A stretch of 38,951 nt of DNA from Arthrobacter sp. HY1533 (GTDB lineage Bacteria > Actinomycetota > Actinomycetes > Actinomycetales > Micrococcaceae): positions 1 to 38,951 of the forward strand of contig NZ_JANKZF010000039.1 of assembly GCF_027568515.1 (NCBI RefSeq), written 5' to 3'. Shown here in pieces: positions 33,690 through 38,951 of this stretch (position 1 is the stretch's first letter; each line of letters begins with the position of its first letter). Both the position numbers and the translations under genes were made by a program. The notes beneath the pieces were generated by a model. It searched no databases, had not been told where the DNA came from, and worked only from the letters and a program-made list of their open reading frames with translations.

Positions 33690-34409
33690 ATGATAACTCT
33701 TCTTATATTCGCTGGTGGTCGTGGCACGCGCCTCTTCGGACCGAACGGGGGCTGCAAGGCAGCGACGAAGTTGACGGACGACCTCTCGCTGATCAGCTAC
33801 GCCCTGTTCGAAGGGATCCCGCTCTCCCTGACGCCGCCCGCTGTTCTCCTTAGCACGGACGGGTGTGAGGAACTGCCCGATTCTCTCGGGCAATGGCGAC
33901 CACCCGTGGACGTGATCCGTGCGCCAGCCGGGGGTACCGCTCGCGCGGTCGTGGATCTACTAGCGCGTTCGGCTGAGCAAATCTCGGTTGTGCTGCCCGG
34001 TGACGTCGTCGGAGAGAGAGGAGCCCTCAACGACTTTATCAAGCAGGCGACGAGGATCGTCCGCGAGTCGGGCGGGCCACTGTGCGTGATTGCGACGACT
34101 GATATCGCGCCGGATGAGAGCGACCCTGGTTTCGTCGTCAGCACGGAGGCCGGAATCGTTTTGGAGCTTGGCAAGGGGGCAACGCCGACGGAGGAGACGT
34201 GGGTCGGTGTGCGCGTCCTGAATCAGGCCTTCGCCCGTCTATATGTGGAGTCGTGGGATGGACAACGCGACGATGAACAGCAAATGTCGAATCTCGCTAC
34301 ACATCTACTGGGTTCCGTTCGGAGCCTTCGCTGTGCGAGCCTATTCGACGTGGACGATGAACTGTCCCTTTCGCGTGCGCGCGTGCTCGCCAGCGGATGG
34401 GGGTATTAG
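33690..34409 (+). CDS. Nucleotidyltransferase-like protein
   Basis: 239 residues from ATG 33690 (AGGATAG upstream), preferred over an earlier ATG at 33663. It opens with the glycine-rich nucleotide-binding loop ITLLIFAGGRGTRLFG of GT-A-type NTP transferases, followed by Lys residues (GGCKAATK) in the usual second-loop position, and VVLPGDVVGE, which corresponds to the LxGD metal-binding motif. The rest (WVGVRVLNQAFARLY) fits the sugar-nucleotidyltransferase core. It is divergent from the HAD/isomerase operon and convergent with an SDR. It would activate a sugar phosphate with an NTP; which sugar or base is not visible. Short and lacking a C-terminal beta-helix, so not a typical GlmU or GlgC. 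Confidence 0.7.
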   Translation: MITLLIFAGGRGTRLFGPNGGCKAATKLTDDLSLISYALFEGIPLSLTPPAVLLSTDGCEELPDSLGQWRPPVDVIRAPAGGTARAVVDLLARSAEQISVVLPGDVVGERGALNDFIKQATRIVRESGGPLCVIATTDIAPDESDPGFVVSTEAGIVLELGKGATPTEETWVGVRVLNQAFARLYVESWDGQRDDEQQMSNLATHLLGSVRSLRCASLFDVDDELSLSRARVLASGWGY

Positions 34410-34460
34410 TCTGTGAAGACGCGCACGTAAGTGCGACTCACGAAGATAAGAATCGGGAAT

Positions 34461-35252
34461 TCAGGCTCCGACCATAGTGTATCCGCCATCCGACGGCACG
34501 AAGCCGCCGGTCAGATGCGCCGCCTCATCCGTTGCCAGCCAGAGGCACGCACCGGCAATGTGTTCAGGTAACGGGATCACACCCATTGGCGTATGAGAAA
34601 GTAGGGCCTCGCGCCGCCCGGACGCCCAATCCCGACGATTCATCAGCTGCTCCGTCTCGATAGAGCCCGGAGCGAATGTATTCACGCGCACGGAGGGCGC
34701 GAACGCCAATGCATATGACTTGGTAATGCCGACGATCGCGTACTTTGAGGCGACGTAGTGCGGTGCCCGGGAAGATCCATGCACGATCACAGTCGAGCCG
34801 ACGTTGATGATCACGCCCCGGCCTTGTGCCACCATACGTTGTCCGAACTCATGTGTCATGAGCAAAGTGCCTTTCACATTTACATCGATGACGGTATCGA
34901 GATCGCCCTGAGTCAGCTCGCGCCACGTAAGCTGATTGCCGGCCACGTCGCCAGCGTTGTTGACGAGCACATCTAGCTCGCCGAATGCTTCGAAGACGTC
35001 GTCGGCCATTCTCTCCACTTGATCCTGACACGAGATGTCTGCCTGTACGACGATCCCATGGCTGCCGGCTTCGCGAACGCGATCGAGGGTCTCCTCAGCA
35101 CCCGCCCTCGACCGGTTGAAATGCACGGCTACTTGCGCGCCTTCTTTGGCGGCGCGCACTGCAATTTCGGCGCCCAATCCAGTCCCCGCTCCAGTCACAA
35201 GTACCACTTTTCCAGCGAAACGGGGGTAGATCTGAGCCTCATTGTGTAACAT
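34461..35252 (-). CDS. SDR-family polyol/sugar dehydrogenase
   Basis: 263 residues from ATG 35252, with GAAGGA about 7 bp upstream; a longer frame is rejected because the extension is not SDR-like. Motifs: VTGAGTGLGAEIA (cofactor loop), LVNNAGDVAG, Ser in INVGSTVIVHGSS, YVASKYAIVG (Tyr/Lys pair), then VRVNTFAPGSIET. The end TGGFVPSDGGYTMVGA is the typical tail. Transcribed alone toward the nucleotidyltransferase. In a tetritol or polyol pathway it would oxidise the polyol or a hydroxy acid; substrate not determined. Confidence 0.88.
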   Translation of the reverse strand: MLHNEAQIYPRFAGKVVLVTGAGTGLGAEIAVRAAKEGAQVAVHFNRSRAGAEETLDRVREAGSHGIVVQADISCQDQVERMADDVFEAFGELDVLVNNAGDVAGNQLTWRELTQGDLDTVIDVNVKGTLLMTHEFGQRMVAQGRGVIINVGSTVIVHGSSRAPHYVASKYAIVGITKSYALAFAPSVRVNTFAPGSIETEQLMNRRDWASGRREALLSHTPMGVIPLPEHIAGACLWLATDEAAHLTGGFVPSDGGYTMVGA

Positions 35253-35792
35253 CAGTATTCCTTCTTTGGGGTCGAAGTTGTATTCCTGCGATCCCGTGCT
35301 CGGCCCACGATGGGGGATTTCCAGGGGGCGATGTAACTCTGGGTGCGAGGCATCACATCCTTGACATGCAACGACTTGCTTGATTTCTCCGAACATCCCC
35401 CGGGGACCATTATCGCGCGTCTGGCTTCGCCGTGATCTACCGACCCGCGGCTGGTCCTGATTGATTTCGGGGCTGCCGACGCTTGTGGTTTTGGGTATTC
35501 CAGGATCTCCGGCCTCGTTGCTAGTCGGAGTACCACTGGTGGTCCTTATTGCGCCATACGGCTAGGGTGAGGTGGTCAGATGATTCATTCACGGACGCCA
35601 AGGAGAAGACGGGACCGTTCGCGATATCAGCAAAGTCCATGACCGAAACTTCCGAAGCGTCTCTTAAATCCTCGTGGTGAGATTGCCGTTTTGGATTAGG
35701 CTTAGGTCGACTCGCGAGGGGACAAGGCGGATCGATATGCCTCAAGCTGGGCAAAACCAGTATGATCGCTTTACGGGACAGGGGATTGCATA
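35253..35792. other. 540-bp intergenic region before the STAND gene
   Basis: No convincing gene. A 39-codon minus-strand frame (35521-35640, MDFADIANGPVFSLASVNES...WYSD) has a weak GGAAG before its ATG but no known relatives by eye. Short coding-like minus-strand pieces (HVKDVMPRTQSYIAPWKSP) in 35260-35430 may be relics. TATGAT (35761-35766) could serve as -10 box for the next gene. Base composition shifts toward A+T through this interval. Confidence 0.4.
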
Positions 35793-38423
35793 GTGGCGCT
35801 TCGAGATTTGTTAAACAACGGTGGTACGTCGGTCAACGCGCACCGAGTATTTACAAACCGATTTAGCGAAGCGGAAGCATATCGTAATGCTATTTCACTG
35901 ATTAGGTTTAGCTCCAAGCAACCGACCTTGTTCACCACACTGATCGGCGCTCGAACAAACGTACTGTCCTACTATGGGCATGGTGGTATTGGAAAATCAG
36001 CACTTTCCAAGCATCTGGAGGGAATTGATCTCGAAGTCGATAGTGAGATTTCGCCTCAAGCATTGCCCCCTATGCTTTCCCTCAGGTACGATCTGTCGAC
36101 GAGTTCGGCCAGAGACGCCGAGTCGATCCTTCTGGCTCTTCGCGCAAAGCTGGCCGCAGCCAACGTAAGAGCACCGGCTTTCGACTTGGCTTTCGCGTAC
36201 TACTGGGCCCAAACCCATCCGGGGCAACATTTGACTGAATATTTGTCACGGTCGACAGTGTCAGGGCGTGCGTCAGAAATGACCGACCTGGGGTCAATCA
36301 TGCAGGATGCCTTAAACGATATTGTTGGCCAAGTCGCCGATGTGTCTACTTTTGGAGTCGCCGGGGCAGCGTTTCGACTGACGAAAGGTATCGCTGCAAC
36401 CGTATCTCGGCGGCTGGATAATTCAAAGATTCTGAGAAACTGCAAATATTTGAGTGAAGCTCTTAACGAAGTGAACATGGTCGATTTGAGAATGTTCCTT
36501 CCGCATTTTTTGGCGTGGGATCTCCACCAAGCTCAGATGAACCACGAAGGCCATGCACCAGCCCGCACCTTTGTGGTCTTCTTTGATTCATGGGAAGACG
36601 TGCAGGCGGACAGCGGTTACCGTGGATGCCTTGAAGACGTACTCAGCCAGCTCGTATTTTTGATGCCAAATGTACTCTTTGTAATTACGGGTCGAGAAAG
36701 ATTGCGTTGGGCAGAGAAAGAATCTGCAGCCTACTTGACTCGCTCTGGGCCTAACTTCTGGCCAGGTCTTGCACTTTCGGAGTCGGGTGAAAAGGACCAG
36801 CACCTCTTGGGCACGCTTTCTCACAAGGACAGTTTGGAATTCTTGCATGTCGCGACGGCGGCTAGGCCAATTGAGCCCGATCTCTTGGATGCTCTGGTCG
36901 CTCAAAGCGGCGGTCATCCTGACTATTTGGACGCCATCATTGACCTGTGGCAGGGGGCCTTGACTGACGGTTCACCGCTGACTATCCAAAGCGTGAGTGG
37001 TGGACTACCTCAAGTTTACCAGCGCGTATTCCGAGGGCTGCCGCCACTCGAGCGGGATCTGTTGTTGGCGGCATCTTTGGTACCGGTATTCAGCGAAGAG
37101 ATTCTTTCCGCCATGGTACCGCAGGCAACTCCACTACAGATTACCGGATTTCTGCACCGACATTTCATCGAATCCACGATGTCTGACTGGCTTGAATTTC
37201 GCCTGCGCTCTTCAGTTGCCGAATTGGTGACTGCTTCTCGGAATAGCTCAATTTGGTTTTGGTCGAGTCACCAGGTTCGTTCTGCTTTGAGTAACGCAGT
37301 TAACCAGCTGCTAGCGAGCTGCTTGACACTCCCTAGCGTAGCCACACTTACCAGCAACATCAAGCTGGATCAGGCAATTAAATTTGTCATCAGCCTTGAA
37401 CGAACCGGTGCTGAGCTTCCGCCACGTACGGTGGACCTCATTTTTGCGGCCAATGTTGCAGGCAGCGCAGGTCGGCTCTTCGAGACGGAGTTTGGCGGCG
37501 AGTCCAGCTATTTCAGCAACGTACTGCGTTCGGTTATTGCTCTCGAATCGTCCGGAGTACCCAGCATCGGCCATCCAAGTGATCACGAACCCAGATGGTT
37601 GGTTGATACCCACCAGGTATCAATAGCTCGGCACATGCTATTGGAAGGCAACTTGTCCGGCTGCTCGGAGGTGCTGTCGACAATTACAGACTCCACCCCA
37701 ACAATTGCTCATAGGCGATCCAAACTTGAAATCCTTCTAGCGTCTCGGTCCGGGGAGTTGATTCGCGGGCGTAAGCTCGCAGAAAACTGGACGGTTCAAG
37801 ATGAGCGCAGCGACTTACTTGGGCATATTGCCTTGTGGCAAGGTGACTTTGTCAAGGCGCGCAACTACTTCCAAAGCGCTGCCGATTTTGCCCGAAGTGC
37901 TGCCCGGGATTTGGAGTACGCGCGCGGATTGCGCCACCAAGCGCGCGTGGAAGCGATCATGGATCACCCAGATGTGGAGTCGACGCTTTCTCAAGCTCAA
38001 AAAGTGAATTTGGCCGTAGATTCGTCAATTGGACTTGCCCAGATCGAAGGTACGCGCGGGATTGTCGCGGCCAGAGGAGGTGACACGGAGGCGTCAAGTT
38101 TCTTGTTGCACATGGCTTGCCGTCACTTTGAGGAGTCCAAGGCGAATGTTGATATTGCTTCGCTATGCGTGAGCGCGGTTCTCTCAGCGCGGTTGGTGAG
38201 CCGAACGGATCTATTCGACGAATGGCATCAGATTCTCGACCGAGTGTGCTTGAACGAAGCAGATTCGCGGCTTTACAGGCGCACGATTGCGTTTGTCAAT
38301 GGATCTATCGGTCAGGCTCGGCAAGGTCTCGCTCGCGATTATGACGACCCTGTGAATTCCGCTCGAGCATGGTTTGAGGCAGCGACGCCGCGCAGGAAAG
38401 TAATATTGCCAGTATCTAGTTGA
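35793..38423 (+). CDS. Orphan STAND-type NTPase with helical repeat C-terminus
   Basis: 876 residues, GTG 35793 with AGGGGA 7 bp upstream. Seen in order: short N-terminus with FTNRFSEAEAYRNAI (~20-35), Walker A GHGGIGKSALSKHL (K68), Walker B FVVFFDSWED (D265 to D269), sensor-like VLFVITGRERLRW (~297), winged-helix-like GLPPLERDLLLAASLVPVFS (~415-435), then an all-helical half with TPR-like repeats from ~640 to ~830 (LLGHIALWQGDFVKARNYFQ, ALRHQARVEAIMD). This is the build of STAND ATPases, which form signalling oligomers; bacterial ones include phage-defence sensors (Avs-like) and transcription regulators. No N-terminal effector (nuclease, TIR, protease) fits in the first 45 residues, and no DNA-binding domain is visible. 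Base composition is AT-richer than its neighbours and it sits beside an IS end, so it was probably acquired. Function unknown. Confidence 0.75.
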   Translation: MALRDLLNNGGTSVNAHRVFTNRFSEAEAYRNAISLIRFSSKQPTLFTTLIGARTNVLSYYGHGGIGKSALSKHLEGIDLEVDSEISPQALPPMLSLRYDLSTSSARDAESILLALRAKLAAANVRAPAFDLAFAYYWAQTHPGQHLTEYLSRSTVSGRASEMTDLGSIMQDALNDIVGQVADVSTFGVAGAAFRLTKGIAATVSRRLDNSKILRNCKYLSEALNEVNMVDLRMFLPHFLAWDLHQAQMNHEGHAPARTFVVFFDSWEDVQADSGYRGCLEDVLSQLVFLMPNVLFVITGRERLRWAEKESAAYLTRSGPNFWPGLALSESGEKDQHLLGTLSHKDSLEFLHVATAARPIEPDLLDALVAQSGGHPDYLDAIIDLWQGALTDGSPLTIQSVSGGLPQVYQRVFRGLPPLERDLLLAASLVPVFSEEILSAMVPQATPLQITGFLHRHFIESTMSDWLEFRLRSSVAELVTASRNSSIWFWSSHQVRSALSNAVNQLLASCLTLPSVATLTSNIKLDQAIKFVISLERTGAELPPRTVDLIFAANVAGSAGRLFETEFGGESSYFSNVLRSVIALESSGVPSIGHPSDHEPRWLVDTHQVSIARHMLLEGNLSGCSEVLSTITDSTPTIAHRRSKLEILLASRSGELIRGRKLAENWTVQDERSDLLGHIALWQGDFVKARNYFQSAADFARSAARDLEYARGLRHQARVEAIMDHPDVESTLSQAQKVNLAVDSSIGLAQIEGTRGIVAARGGDTEASSFLLHMACRHFEESKANVDIASLCVSAVLSARLVSRTDLFDEWHQILDRVCLNEADSRLYRRTIAFVNGSIGQARQGLARDYDDPVNSARAWFEAATPRRKVILPVSS

Positions 38424-38824
38424 ATACATCAATCGGAATTCTGGAAATAGCACGAGAAATACGCAATTTTTGGACTAATTAACCTCAATACCGCTGACTG
38501 ACGTTATTTTGGTGCGACCCGATTCTCCATTTTGGACCCGCTGCGGGGGAAAGTCGATGGCATTCTTGGCCGCAACATAGCCTCCACGCGAAGCTATGGA
38601 CCCAGGACGCTGGGCGTGTTAGGTGTCCTGAGTCCATAGTGGCTGTGACCAGCGATGCCGAGTCCGCGCCTAATTGTCCTGAGGGCAGGTGTTCCAGAGG
38701 GCTGCCCTCGAGGTCGACGACAGCCAGCCGCGACCTGCTTGCTGAGGAGTCTGACGTTCCTCAGGTGAGAACAGATGACTGACAAGCGAGGCACAGCGGG
38801 ATTCGACCGACTCATTAGAAACGC
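38424..38824. other. Non-coding AT-richer stretch upstream of an IS end
   Basis: No gene supported. Minus-strand frames here are short, Arg/Ser-rich and without ribosome sites. It contains the inverted repeat at 38594-38639. Confidence 0.5.
38594..38639. repeat. 15-bp imperfect inverted repeat
   Basis: CTATGGAC-C-CAGGAC (38594-38608) faces GTCCTG-A-GTCCATAG (38625-38639): 14 of 15 positions pair, 16-nt loop. It may be the terminator of the STAND gene or a remnant of a mobile element end. Confidence 0.6.
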
Positions 38825-38951
38825 TGTCAGCGCTGGTCGAATAGTGAGCCGTTTTGTGGGGTGAATTGTGAGCCACGTTGATGGAACTATTCTGCCGTAC
38901 TCTCGGTTCTTGTCGAGGGTAGTGAGTCGATTTGGTGGTCCTTGAGGCGGT
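38825..38951. mobile_element. End of an IS21-like element, running off the window
   Basis: From 38825 the sequence TGTCAGCGCTGGTCGAATAG followed by TGAGCC matches, by memory, the terminal repeat style of actinobacterial IS21 elements (TGTCGG...TGAGCC). GTGAGCC recurs at 38844-38850 and 38868-38874; multiple internal copies are typical of IS21 ends. Just inside, a minus-strand frame ends like an IstB helper ATPase. The rest lies outside. Confidence 0.55.
38887..38951 (-). CDS. Partial IstB-like transposition helper (C-terminal tail only)
   Basis: The minus strand reads RLKDHQIDSLPSTRTESTAE and stops at TAG (38887-38889). IstB ATPases of actinobacterial IS21 elements end in a similar RLKDH-type tail after the last strand, just inside the terminal repeat, as here. 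Only about 21 codons are visible, so the call depends on this tail plus the neighbouring IS-end pattern. Confidence 0.45.
   Translation of the reverse strand, partial: RLKDHQIDSLPSTRTESTAE

Noticed and set aside
38594-38815. 73-codon minus-strand gene
   Set aside because: No ribosome site, Arg/Pro/Ser-rich, and overlaps the long inverted repeat.

Overview
The window is high-G+C actinobacterial DNA (many GTG starts, strong G/C third positions, stems without U-tracts as terminators). It is best read as a Micrococcales (Arthrobacter / Microbacteriaceae-type) accessory region devoted to glycan and sugar use. No rRNA, complete tRNA or CRISPR array was found. Families were assigned from motifs by eye; no database search was possible.

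Region A (1-7410) is a plus-strand sugar operon: two MalF/MalG-type ABC permeases (the first broken by an in-frame TGA), a GH38-like cytoplasmic glycosidase, a glucarate-dehydratase-like enolase-superfamily enzyme and an SDR dehydrogenase. A small membrane protein and a collapsed sensor kinase/response regulator pair follow on the minus strand. The block ends abruptly near 7410, where two coding remnants are fused.

Region B (about 7410-30660) has different codon habits (recurrent GCA-TCC and GAT-GC contexts). It reads as one glycan-utilization locus. It has a mutarotase-like gene; a large secreted beta-helix protein; a minus-strand operon ROK regulator - GH2 beta-galactosidase - GH38/DUF5054 protein; a divergent plus-strand operon of lipoprotein, two permeases and a Gfo/Idh oxidoreductase; a 1,621-residue secreted multidomain GH29-like protein; and a decayed secreted GH95-like gene. 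Between the beta-helix gene and the GH38 gene lies a gene graveyard (12.5-13.17 kb) with remnants of a second ROK regulator and a PfkB sugar kinase. The enzyme set suggests removal of fucosyl and galactosyl residues outside the cell, import, and further cutting inside; this is inference.

Region C (30.7-35.3 kb) starts with two 20-bp direct copies of a tRNA T-arm sequence, a likely integration scar, then about 600 bp without intact genes. Next comes a minus-strand set HAD hydrolase - RpiB-like - TIM-like isomerase, the last two overlapping by 4 bp, with a divergent nucleotidyltransferase and a second SDR. The TIM/RpiB pair matches the tetrulose-phosphate isomerases of erythritol/threitol catabolism, but no kinase is present.

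Region D (35.3-38.95 kb) is visibly AT-richer. It holds one orphan 876-residue STAND-type NTPase (P-loop, winged-helix-like segment, helical repeat tail), then non-coding DNA with a long inverted repeat, then the end of an IS21-like element running off the window. The orphan STAND protein and the odd HAD/nucleotidyltransferase/isomerase set are the best candidates for undescribed biology.
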